Source: Dryobates pubescens
Taxonomy: Eukaryota > Chordata > Aves > Piciformes > Picidae
Reading direction: 5' to 3'
Assembly: GCF_014839835.1 (NCBI RefSeq)
Contig: NC_071646.1
Coordinates: forward strand, 1-64,000
Length of the DNA stretch: 64,000 nucleotides
Shown: piece after piece, positions 55,201-63,174 of the stretch
Layout of the letters: every line of letters starts with the position of its first letter
Position numbering within the stretch: position 1 is the first letter of the stretch
Translations under genes and position numbers: made by a program
Notes under the pieces: model-generated
Told to the model about the DNA's origin: nothing
Database searches by the model: none
Seen by the model: the letters and a program-made list of their open reading frames with translations, nothing else

Positions 55201-58200
55201 AGGGTTGGAGAAGCCGTGTCATAGAACCAGAGACTGGATTAGGTGGGAAGGGACCACCTGTAAAGCCCATCCAGACCAACGCCCCTGCAGTCAGCCCAGA
55301 CATCTGCAACTGGAGCAGATTGCTCAGAGCCCCAGACAACCTGACCTGCGATGGTGCCGGGGATGGGGCCGCTCCCACCTTCCTGGGCAACCTGGGACAG
55401 GCTCTCATCACCCTCAGCACAAACATTTTGTAACTTTATCTAGTTTGAATCTCCCTCTTTTAGTTAAACCATCACCCCTTGTCCTGTCACAATAGGTCTT
55501 CCTCAAAAATCTGTCCCCAGCTTTCTACTGGGGCCCTTTAAGCACTGAAGGGCCACACAAAGGTGTCCCTTGAGCCTTCTTTTCTCCAGGCTGAGCAGCC
55601 CCGACTCTTTCAGCCTGGCCTCACAGCAGAGGGCTTCCAGCCTTCCCAGGATTGCTGTGGCCTCCTCTGGACCCCCTCCAACAGTTCCATGTCTGTCCTG
55701 TGCTGAGGACTCTAGAGCTGGACACCTTACTCCACAGACAGCACTGGGGAAGATGGATCCTGCCCTTCCTCTGCCTTTTCCTCACTTCCTGAAATACTTC
55801 CTCCTCTCCAGGCGCTGCCTTGCCCATGTATGCTCCCTGTGGAGCAGGGTGGTGGATCAGATTCTTCCCACAGATGGATGTGGCCAGGACTAATGCTGAG
55901 GGGCTTTGCCATTCCCCTTCCCAGGCTGGGACATTCCAAGCAAGTTGGTTTTGTATGGAGGTGGAACGCAAGCTAGATAACTGCCTTTTCGCAGGGGCTC
56001 TGCACCAGCAGCTCCAGCCAAGCCTTGGAGCATCTTTCTGGCTTTTGTGTCTTTACCACACTGTGTTCAACTCATGACCTGTTGGCAGGCTGTTTCAGGA
56101 GCAGGCTGAGCGCTGTCCGCATGGGTTCCTCTAGCCTCTTCTTCTTTGCTCCATCCCAGGAAGGCAAATACCTGCAGGCAGTGATTCAGTATGGGAAGAT
56201 TGTGTCCTGGCTGGAACTGGAGTATGGCTTATCAGAGAAAGAGTCCAAAGCCTCTGACTCCTTCCTGCTGGCTGCCTTCCTTAACCTGGCCATGTGCTAT
56301 CTGAAGCTGCGGGAGTACGCCAAAGCCGTCGAGTGCTGTGACAAGGTAGAGGTGCATTAGCCTGAGGGTGGGAGCATCTTCTTGTCTTGCAGGTTCTCAC
56401 TGCACACCCCAGAGTGGTGCCATCCCATCTGCACCTCGTGGTCTCCAAAGGTGGTGTGAGCACAGAAATTGGCTGCAGGAGCAAAAGTGCTTTTTGGAGT
56501 TGAAATCCACCTGCTTACAACAGCTTTTCTTCCAAAGCCACATCTAACTGGATGGATGGATGCTGCCTGGGCCAGCAGCCTGAGGCTACTGTTTAGAATG
56601 TGTCAGATTGGAAGGGACCCTCAAAGTAATCTTGTCCTTGCGGTGAGCAGGAACATGCCCAACTAAGAGCAGGTTGCTCAGGGTGCCATCAAGTTTGACC
56701 TTGAATGTCTGCAGGGATGGGACCTCAGCCACTGCTCTGGGCAACCTTTTACAGTATTTCACTGCTTTCCTGCTCCAGTTTCAAACCGTTGTCCCTCATC
56801 CTATCACCACAGGCCTTACTGTGGAGCCTTACTGTAGGTCCTCTTCAGATACTGAAATGCAGCACTAAGGTCTCCCTGGAGCCTTCCTCTTTCCAGGCTG
56901 AATAACCCAAACTCTCCCAGCCTGTCTGGAGAGGAAAATTTTGGGTCTGGCCCAGGCTTGACCTGTGTTTTTGACGTTCAAGGTCAAACTTGACGGGGCC
57001 CTGAACAACCTGCTCTAGTTGGGGCTGTCCCTGCGGGCTGCAAGGGGTTGGACGAGATGACCTTTGAAGGTCCCTTCTGACCCAACGCATTCTGTGATTC
57101 TCTAAATCGCCTCTGAGGTGCATGTGTGGTTTTTACTAAAGGAAAATGACTTTGTTGCTAGAGCACAGAGTCAAAAACCACCTTTAAACCATCAGTTTCC
57201 TTGTCTCCAAGCTCCCTGTGCTGGGATTTGGTGTTTTCACCTTCTTTGTGGATTTGTCTCCCACGGACTCTCCCGCTTTTGGGGGGATACTGAGCAAGGA
57301 GAAACAAGTGAACTATATTAATGACTGCTGGTGGACATGAGTTGATCTTTCGAGTTGTTTTTTTTTTGGTTGAGCAACTTGCAAGTGCTCTGGGCACTTG
57401 AATCCACCTTGTCCTGGTTTCAGCAGATTTAATGAGGCTTTGACCTCAGAGGGATCTTTTGGGGGATCCCAAAGTCGCTAACAGGGACCTGTGTGTTTGC
57501 AGGCACTAGGACTGGACCAGAACAATGAGAAGGGCTTGTACCGGAGGGGCGAAGCCAGGTTATTGATGAATGAGTTCGAGCTGGCAAAATGTGACTTTCA
57601 AAAAGTTCTGGAAGTGAATCCACAGAACAAAGCAGCAAAATCCCAGATTTCCATCTGCCAGAAGAAAACGAAGGAGCACAACGAGCGGGACCGGAGGATC
57701 TACGCCAACATGTTCACAAAGTTCGCAGAGAGGGACGCGAAGGTGCCTGCTGCCTGCTGCCTGCTGCCTGCTGCCTGCTGCCTGCTGCCTGCTGCCTGCT
57801 GCCTGCTGCCTGCTGCCTGCTGCCTGCTGCCTGCTGCCTGCTGCCTGCTGCCTGTTTTGGGCCACCTGAGCCCAGGGTGAAGGACGCTAGGCGCCTTTGT
57901 GATGAGAGGAGATGGGTTAAAGCCAATGAAGTCATGGATCAGGTCAAGGATGGAGGGCTTGAGCCTGCTGCACTGGGAAGATGGATTTATTTCTCGATTT
58001 CTCTTGTGCAGAGGCTGCCACCAGATTCTCAGAAGTCAGGATATTAAGGGGCTGGAGCAGGTCCAGAAAAGGACAATGAAACTGATGAAGGGTCTGGAGA
58101 ACAGGGCTGGTGAGGCGCAGCTGAGGGACTTGGGGTTGTTTAATCTGGAGAAAAGGAGGCTGAGGGGAGACCTTAGCAGCTGTCTACAGCTCCCTGAAAG

Positions 58201-59452
58201 GAGGAGCTGTAGTGAGGTGGGGATTAGTCTCTCCAGTATCAGGTGACAGAATGAGGGTACATGTCCTGAAATTGTGCCAGGGGAGGTTCAGGTTGGACAT
58301 TAGGAACAATTTCTGTCCTGCAAGAGTGGTCAGCCTGCCCAGGGAGGTGGTGGAGTCGCCGTCCCTGGAGGTGTTGAAGAAATGTGTGGACGTGGCACTT
58401 GGACACATGAGGTAGTGGCTGTGGTGGTGATAGGTTGGTCTTTGGTCTGGATGACCTTGAAGGGCTTTTTTCAACCAAAACGTTTCTGTGAGTCTGGGAG
58501 AAAAAAGTGCTGGTGATGCAAGGGCTGATGACAGGGCTGGTACTTGTACTGAATTCTTCTGTTCCCAGCTAGTGACTGTTGGTGACTTCCTGGTCACTGG
58601 CAAAATGAAATGTCATCCAATCTCTGGCAATGCATTTTGAGACATGACAGTGTGGTTTTCCTGAAGCTGGAAAGGTAATAGCTGCTCCGCTGCTGACAGC
58701 GAGCGATTGCTATCTCTACTGAATCTCAACCAAAACTCCTCACAACAAAACCTGGTGTTCTATAACCAGAGAGGACACAGTGCTGCCAGCCCCACCACCT
58801 GGCTCAGTTTTAGTGTAATCTCTTCTGAACCAGTGCCTGGAGGTTGAGGTGGTGGAATAAGAGGCCAGGGCAGCCCCTGGGGTTGTGCAGCTTGGGACAG
58901 GAAGCAGAGCTGCCCTGGCCAACTGCTGGTGCTGAGATATGTTGGCTGGTGCAGCTGGTTGTGATAGGGACAGTCACTGCTGGAGCAGGTGTGAGCCTTC
59001 ACTGTGCCTTAGTGTTCCTCTCCTGCACCTGTGGCCAAGTGTAGGGGCTACACCTGTGATGGGCTTGTTGTTAGGTGTTAGTGTGGGTCACATGAGTGGA
59101 CACTGAGGTGGACTGAGAGCTGGCTGAAGGAGGGTTCAGAGGGTTGTGGCTCAGACGGTTGTGATCAGTGGTGCAGAGTCTAGTTGAAGGCCTGTAGCTC
59201 ATAGTGGTCCCCAGTGGTCAAGACTGGGTCAGGTCTTGTTCAACATCAGTGACCTGGATGAAGTGTCCCCTCAGCCAGTTTGCTTTGAAGGTCCCTTCCA
59301 ACCCAACCCAGTTTGTGATGATTCTATAATTTGCTGTTTTGCAGGAAGCTGCCAGCAAAACTGAGGTTGAAAAAGCAGCAGAGAAAGCAGTTTGTGAAAA
59401 GGGACTGAAAACTGCCAGTACTGAAGGTAAAGAGGCTGAAGGCCATGTATGA
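43146..59452 (+). CDS. FKBP5: FKBP5 (FKBP51), Hsp90 co-chaperone and peptidyl-prolyl isomerase
   Basis: Ten coding exons: 43146-43250, 45554-45698, 46140-46282, 47122-47236, 52921-53077, 53883-53973, 55033-55116, 56160-56345, 57503-57742 and 59345-59452. They total 1374 nt, or 457 aa, identical to human FKBP51. Domain order: FK1 about 30-140 with pocket residues Y57, D68, F77, V86, I87, W90 and Y113 all present ([30 protein letters not shown]); FK2 about 145-255; three TPR motifs about 265-385 (carboxylate-clamp contacts to Hsp90); C-terminal tail ending EAEGHV. The family binds steroid-receptor-Hsp90 complexes in cytosol and lowers glucocorticoid sensitivity. FKBP4 is excluded because the start (MTTDE), EGEDHD-like FK2 and EGHV end fit FKBP5. 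Introns are rich in CR1. The intron after coding exon 3 uses a GC donor. Confidence 0.98.
43365..43450 (+). mobile_element. CR1 3' tail just after FKBP5 exon 2
   Basis: GGTTGGACTCCATCTTGGAG to AACCAACACGGTGCTGCG, 115 bp past the donor. Confidence 0.75.
44130..44560 (-). mobile_element. CR1 fragment
   Basis: CACAGAATGCATGGGGTTGG to TCTCCTTGAAGCCTTCACC. Confidence 0.9.
44680..45165 (+). mobile_element. CR1 fragment
   Basis: GGGTCTTTTTAGTCTGGAGA to CGGGAATTCTGTGATTCTTG. The left end contains a second, partial repeat of the same region. Confidence 0.88.
45190..45487 (+). mobile_element. CR1 fragment ending shortly before FKBP5 coding exon 2
   Basis: GTGACAGGACAAGGGGTGAC to CCAAACCACTCTGTGCCTC. 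The acceptor at 45553 is only about 65 bp downstream. Confidence 0.88.
45554..45698 (+). CDS. FKBP5: FKBP5 coding exon 2 (FK1, first half)
   Basis: Follows TCTCTCAG. Encodes [20 protein letters not shown] through FVFSLGKG, including FK1 pocket residues Tyr57, Asp68 and Phe77. Donor GTGAGC, phase 1. Confidence 0.97.
45720..45985. repeat. GGGATGATCCTGGGGAGG minisatellite
   Basis: About twelve degenerate 22-bp units in the intron after FKBP5 coding exon 2. Confidence 0.8.
46140..46282 (+). CDS. FKBP5: FKBP5 coding exon 3 (FK1, second half; GC donor)
   Basis: Encodes [20 protein letters not shown] through PSNATLFFE. Frame and the human protein both place the boundary after GAG at 46282, where the next bases are GCAAGT. 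The only nearby GT (46287) would add four bases and break the frame. Donor is therefore GC. Confidence 0.93.
47122..47236 (+). CDS. FKBP5: FKBP5 coding exon 4 (FK1-FK2 linker)
   Basis: Follows TTTTGTAG. Encodes [20 protein letters not shown] through PNEGATVE. The FED loop known as a CK2/Hsp90-binding hinge region is conserved. Donor GTGAGT. Confidence 0.97.
47240..48750. other. FKBP5 intron 5, unique part
   Basis: No exon or repeat recognised. Confidence 0.35.
48752..48925 (-). mobile_element. CR1 fragment
   Basis: ATAGAATCGGTGCGGTTGGA to CAGTGACTCCACCTCCCTGA. Confidence 0.88.
49140..49425 (+). mobile_element. CR1 fragment
   Basis: AGGCTGGTGACACACTGGAA to AACCCAAACCATTCTATGAA. Confidence 0.9.
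49905..49919 (+). promoter_or_regulatory. Consensus glucocorticoid/progestin/androgen response element in FKBP5 intron 5
   Basis: GGTACACTCTGTTCT matches the classical 15-bp steroid response element GGTACAnnnTGTTCT at all specified positions. An AGAACA half-site (49956-49961) and a TGTTCT half-site (49988-49993) follow within 90 bp. The block is unique sequence between two CR1 fragments. Steroid-driven enhancers in FKBP5 introns are established in mammals. Confidence 0.75.
50200..50745 (+). mobile_element. CR1 fragment, one of the longest in the FKBP5 introns
   Basis: GTGAGGCCACACCTCAAATA through GGAGAAGAGGAGGCTGAGAG to CCAATTCTATGACCCTG. Confidence 0.93.
51525..51815 (+). mobile_element. 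CR1 fragment
   Basis: TTGAGGGTGGTGAGACCCTG to AAACCATTCCATGAATCTGTG. Confidence 0.9.
52330..52815 (-). mobile_element. CR1 fragment before FKBP5 coding exon 5
   Basis: CGGTTTTGGTGGGAAGGGAC to CCTCACAGCAGAGGGCTTCC. It carries a CTCF-like phrase at about 52739. Confidence 0.9.
52921..53077 (+). CDS. FKBP5: FKBP5 coding exon 5 (FK2)
   Basis: Follows CCCTCTGCAG. Encodes [20 protein letters not shown] through ILYLAPR (split codon). Donor GTAAGG. Confidence 0.97.
53105..53400 (-). mobile_element. CR1 fragment after FKBP5 coding exon 5
   Basis: GGTGGGGTTGGGAGGGAGCT to TTGTCCTGTCACTGGGCACC. Confidence 0.9.
53883..53973 (+). CDS. FKBP5: FKBP5 coding exon 6 (FK2 end)
   Basis: Follows CCCCCCAG. Encodes [20 protein letters not shown] to LKSFEK. 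Donor GTGAGG. Confidence 0.97.
54100..54460. repeat. T-rich low-complexity tract
   Basis: Long runs of TTTT, TTTGTTTG and CCTTTTT in FKBP5 intron 7. The hydrophobic open frames here are compositional. Confidence 0.8.
55033..55116 (+). CDS. FKBP5: FKBP5 coding exon 7 (start of TPR domain)
   Basis: Follows TTTCTTTGCAG. Encodes [20 protein letters not shown] to TTYFK. Donor GTTTGT is weak at the +3 to +6 positions but is the only one preserving frame into the next exon. Confidence 0.95.
55215..55735 (-). mobile_element. CR1 fragment in FKBP5 intron 8
   Basis: GTGGGAAGGGACCACCTGTA to TGCTGAGGACTCTAGAGCTG, same subfamily pattern as 52330-52815. Confidence 0.9.
56160..56345 (+). CDS. FKBP5: FKBP5 coding exon 8 (TPR)
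   Basis: Follows CATCCCAG. Encodes [20 protein letters not shown] through KAVECCDK, covering TPR1 and TPR2. Donor GTAGAG. Confidence 0.97.
56600..56920 (-). mobile_element. CR1 fragment
   Basis: AGATTGGAAGGGACCCTCAA to TCTTTCCAGGCTGAATAACC. Confidence 0.88.
56960..57105 (+). mobile_element. CR1 3' fragment
   Basis: AACAACCTGCTCTAGTTGGG to CGCATTCTGTGATTCTCT, in opposite orientation to its left neighbour. Confidence 0.88.
57503..57742 (+). CDS. FKBP5: FKBP5 coding exon 9 (TPR end and C-terminal helix)
   Basis: Follows GTTTGCAG. Encodes [20 protein letters not shown] to [20 protein letters not shown] and FAERDAK. The donor GTGCCT is itself the start of a 7-bp tandem repeat. Confidence 0.96.
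57743..57855 (+). repeat. 7-bp tandem repeat (CTGCCTG)n at the exon donor
   Basis: About 15-16 near-perfect copies of a 7-bp unit begin with the GTGCCTG that also forms the splice donor of FKBP5 coding exon 9. Confidence 0.95.
58025..58495 (+). mobile_element. CR1 fragment in the last FKBP5 intron
   Basis: GCAGGTCCAGAAAAGGACAA through TGGAGAAAAGGAGGCTGAGG to AACGTTTCTGTGAGTCTGG. Confidence 0.92.
59070..59335 (+). mobile_element. CR1 fragment ending at the last FKBP5 acceptor
   Basis: TTCAACATCAGTGACCTGGA (reverse transcriptase region) is fused to a 3' tail CCCTTCCAACCCAACCCAGT and TGATTCTATAA, only ~10 bp before the acceptor at 59344. An internal deletion in the LINE is evident. Confidence 0.8.
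59345..59452 (+). CDS. FKBP5: FKBP5 last coding exon
   Basis: Follows TGTTTTGCAG. Encodes [20 protein letters not shown] through EGKEAEGHV and a TGA stop at 59450-59452. Only the end EGHV matches human closely; this tail is fast-evolving in the family. Confidence 0.93.
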   Translation, partial: EAASKTEVEKAAEKAVCEKGLKTASTEGKEAEGHV

Positions 59453-59718
59453 TGGAGGAAGAGCAGTGGGAAGGGAGAGCCTCCTGCCCTTGGCCCACAC
59501 AGGAAAAGGTTGCTGCCAGAGCCTGGGACTCGCCAGCGTCTTGTAAAGATTGTTACAGTTTGTGTGATCGTGGAAGCAAGAAGCGCCCCGCAAGGGAGAA
59601 GCAGTCCCTGTCCCACCGCCCTGGGCACGCTGCACAGCAGTGGCGGGATGCTGTGGGACCACCCACAGCCTGTGGAACAAACGGCTTTGAAATGGAAAGA
59701 GAGAAAAATACAAACAAA

Positions 59719-59728
59719 AATAAATAAA
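59719..59728 (+). terminator. FKBP5: Proximal FKBP5 poly(A) signals
   Basis: Two overlapping AATAAA hexamers (59719-59724 and 59723-59728) lie 267 bp past the stop codon. Confidence 0.6.
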
Positions 59729-60505
59729 AATTGAAGCTCTTGGCAGGTGTCCATGGGCAGCGCCTTGCGGCTCCTTTGGCTTCGTGTCGGCTGTCAGCGC
59801 AGCATCCTCATCCTTACGGGTGAGTTAGGATCTGGGACGTGCTCCACGCTGGTGCCACAGCCACACTGGGCAAACTGGAACCCAGGGCTGGCTCATGGGA
59901 GCCCAGCACCCCCACGGCACCTGGCAGCTCACTCTCCCATGGGTGCTCACTGGACTGGGGAGACGTTGGTTTTCTCTCCTGACAGCTTCTTGCCTGTGGC
60001 CAAAGGGGCTGCGATGTGGGGCCGGGTCTGAGGACGTGATCACCTCTGCTGCAGCCCCTCAGTACAGGGACATAATTCACCTTTAAATCACCCTTTTGTG
60101 GGGTGCATTTTATCCTTCGAAGATGCTGGTTTCTGTTTCCTTGCAGAGCAAAAGTCTCCTGTTCAGCTCTGCAGCTCACAGATACTTCACCTTATAACCC
60201 AGCCCTCAGCTCCCATCTTGAAATAGATTTATTGCTATATGAGGTCCATACAGGGTGAGGAGAACACAACAAAAACAGCAGGTTGGCACATGGCTCAGAA
60301 AGCTGGCACCATACGATTCCACCTCGTTGGTGAGCAGCTCTGCCTGGTGTGTGCAGGGCACATCATGTCCCTGTACTGGTGCTGCTGCCACCTGGGCCAT
60401 TGTCGTCCTCCAGTCTAAAGGGACGTGGTCACTGCTAGGTGAAAGCAGCTTTCTGATGGTTATGTTTCCTGTCTGGACTTTGTAATACCCCTTTTAGAAC
60501 TTGCA

Positions 60506-60511
60506 AATAAA
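60506..60511 (+). terminator. FKBP5: Distal FKBP5 poly(A) signal
   Basis: AATAAA inside CTTGCAAATAAACAGC, 1.05 kb past the stop codon. It is followed by T-rich sequence (CACTTTTTCTCTGG). It would give a longer 3' UTR with no CR1 in it. Confidence 0.5.
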
Positions 60512-60604
60512 CAGCTGAAAGAAAAGAAAATCACTTTTTCTCTGGTTCCTGCTCAGCAAAGCGGGGTGGCTCTTGGGTGACACAAGCATGCTGTCCCCTG
60601 AGTG

Positions 60605-60660
60605 TTGGATTTATGGTTGGCCTTGATGATCTTAAAAGAGCCTTTCTATGATTCTGTGAG
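60605..60660 (+). mobile_element. CR1 3' tail
   Basis: TTGATGATCTTAAAAGAGCC and TTTCTATGATTCTGTGAG. Confidence 0.75.
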
Positions 60661-60664
60661 CTGC

Positions 60665-62610
60665 CCCACTCCAGCCAAGGGGTTGTTAAGGAATTACTGA
60701 TGTCCCCAGATAATGACGCACCTTTTTATCAGCCATCATTTCCTGGGGAGCTGGGGAAGGCTCAAGGGATGCCTGGCTGGGGGATGCTGCTGGGGGGGGT
60801 GGTTCTTGGCTTTTTTTTTTTCCCAGCCTTGAGGGGTTTCTCCTGATAACTTGGTTTTGGTTTTTTATTTTTTACCAGTGTGTTTTCAGATGGGGGCTCC
60901 CTGGGAGGCAGCCAAGTGGATGGAAGAGGCATTTGTGCCCCTTGACTGTGGGTACCCAAACAGAGGCCACACATAGCCATGCAGGTGTCTAGGCAACTGG
61001 CTGCAGAGAGTGTTGGAGCCTGGCACTTGAAATGGAGGGTGGTGGAGACAATACCTGTATTAGTTGAGCACAGGTCAATGATCTGCTTAACCTGGTGACT
61101 CAACTGAAGGAAGAGAGAAGACTAAAGACTGTAAGGGAATGTGAAAAGAGGTTGGGTTTGTGGTACCAGGCTCTGCGGACCCCCTAGCAGAGCAAGGTGA
61201 CCCAAGAAGCAGGGGTGAATGCAACAGCTCCCTGTTAGGAAAGGCACACCCAGACCCTGGGGTGGGTCTATTAGCCAGCACCTCTGTGTGCTGCCTAGGG
61301 AAGGTGCTGCAAGACCCGAGGTGGGGGGTCTGCAAAGAATTGGCTGGTTTGGGTTTTTTCTTTTTCCTGCAGACAGGACAGAAAAAAGTTCTTTCAGAGA
61401 AGCCTGAGCCCTATTTCCCACAGGAAGCAACCCTCTACAAACAAACAAACAATGCCTTCTCTTTCAGTTTTGGGACTTTCCCCTGTTTTTAGCAAATTTG
61501 GGACTTATTTTGGTTTGGTGCTTTTCTACCCCTTGGAAGAGAAAGTTAAGCTCGGGCAGGCGATGAGATGTGGTTTAGTGGCTGAAGGGAAACAGAAGAT
61601 CTTCGACTGAAGCTGTCAAAGCTTCGCGGTGCTCCTGAAGCCCGGGCGTGTGGTGTTCAAATGCCATCTAGTGGCACTGGACATGGCGTGGGAAATGGGG
61701 CGAGGGTGTTTTGGGGGGGGGGGGGGGAGTTGGGGGGGGTGGGGTTGTATCTTCGGTGTGTTGGGCAAGGCTGAGGGCGCAGAGGGGTCGTTGGGGGCAC
61801 TTATCTGGCTTTGCAACTAGACAGCGATCTTTGGAGGGAAATACCAACAAATGAATTTAAATGCTATTCATAAGGAGGTGAAGTGGGAGAAGTGACATGC
61901 AGGATGTGAAACTTCTCACCTGAAGGAACCCGGGGATGTGGGACTGGGCTTGGAGTAGAGCAGTGGTCCATAGGGAAGCCCCTAGCATCACCTGGAGCTG
62001 GGGACACTGCCATTCCCTGCATGGGCTCTCCACGCACAGAGCAAGGCAGCCCCAGTCCTGCTTTTCTATCACCGAAAGACCTTTTTGGGTGGAAAAAGGC
62101 TCATCCAGGGAGGACAACCCTGAAGAGAGTTAGCCAGCATCCCTCCCCTTCATGCTGGTAAGGTCCTCAGGACAGTGGGGCCACTTGTGCCAGCTGGGGG
62201 CAGGCTGTGCACTGCAGAAAGGTGCCTGCAGTCCAATTGACTCCCTCCTTGCCACCCCCCTGGGGCCCCCTTCAGCTGGGATTTCCTTTTCCTGGGATTA
62301 CCGCCCTGCCAGCTGCTCTCCCCGCAGCCAGGCTGGCCAGCAGCCCCAGAAATCCTATTACAGAGTTTGAGGAGAAATAAAAAGTTAATCGTCTCCTTCG
62401 CCTGCTCGTCGTCCTCCTCTTCCTCACAGAGGTGAGCGAGCCAATGCCGTGGTGCTGCACTCGGACCCTTGCGGCTGAGCCCGTGGACCCAGCCCTGGGC
62501 TGGTAGGAGCTGCGGTGCCAGGAGAGGTCAGCAGCTGGTGCTGGAAGGTCAGAGGTGGAAAGGAGGCCAGGCCAGGCTGGAGGGAGCCATCCTGCTGGAC
62601 ACGGGGCCTG
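60665..62610. other. FKBP5-TULP1 intergenic interval
   Basis: No exon or CR1 recognised. Holds the reverse CTCF motif, a poly-G run at 61713-61727 and TULP1 proximal sequence with one GGATTA (CRX-type) site at 62295. Confidence 0.4.
61662..61675 (-). promoter_or_regulatory. CTCF motif, reverse
   Basis: On the minus strand CCACTAGATGGCAT fits 13 of 14 core positions. It lies between the FKBP5 poly(A) sites and TULP1. Confidence 0.6.
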
Positions 62611-62615
62611 GAACC

Positions 62616-62662
62616 ATGCCACTGCAGACCGAGATCCTGCGCGAGGTCTGGGCTGCTGACAG
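62616..62662 (+). CDS. TULP1: TULP1 coding exon 1
   Basis: ATG at 62616 opens MPLQTEILREVWAAD plus a split codon, then donor GTTGGT at 62663. Human TULP1 begins MPLRDETLREVWASDS, an unmistakable match. TULP1 is a photoreceptor-specific tubby-like protein needed for ciliary trafficking. It follows FKBP5 in the same orientation, as expected from mammalian order. Confidence 0.85.
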
Positions 62663-63128
62663 GTTGGTACTGGTAGGCAGAATTTGCCCCACAGGGTGGG
62701 TGATGGGCTGGGCACCCCTATGAGGCTCCCATCTCCTCCAGGGCCTTTTTCTCCCATTGCCAGTTGAATTGTAGTTTAATGAGCAGGTCTAGCAGGCGTT
62801 CTTTCGCTGCGAGGGGGCGGCCGTGATGATGCTCACTGACTCAGAGAGGAAAAATGTGTTCATTAGAGAAGGGGTCCCCAGATGAGCCTTATTGCTGTCA
62901 CTCTTGGTCAAGGCAGAGCCCCCCCTGGGCTCCCTGCTAGGAGAGAGGCTGTAAATTGAGCTTGACCCTGTTGAGACAGGTTGAGCAGCTTCTGGAGCCA
63001 AACAAAAGGCTGACCTGTCCCCCATCACCCCCAAAATTGGGGTGATGCTCAGCTAGAGGGTCTCGCCCCTCTCTCAGGAGCCGCAGAGGGCTGAAAGCCC
63101 TCACCCCTTTGATTTCTGTGCCCCACAG

Positions 63129-63174
63129 CCCCAGCAAGGAACCAGGCAGCCCCCAGCAGCCAAAGCCCAAGCAG
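63129..63174 (+). CDS. TULP1: TULP1 coding exon 2 (partial gene, continues past the window)
   Basis: After acceptor CCCCACAG the exon completes Ser and encodes PSKEPGSPQQPKPKQ, then donor GTGAGA at 63175. Phase 2 to phase 0 joins cleanly to exon 1, and the proline/lysine content fits the human segment RRPKQRPAPAQ. The rest, including the tubby domain, is not in the window; 63175-64000 shows no further exon I can support. Confidence 0.7.
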
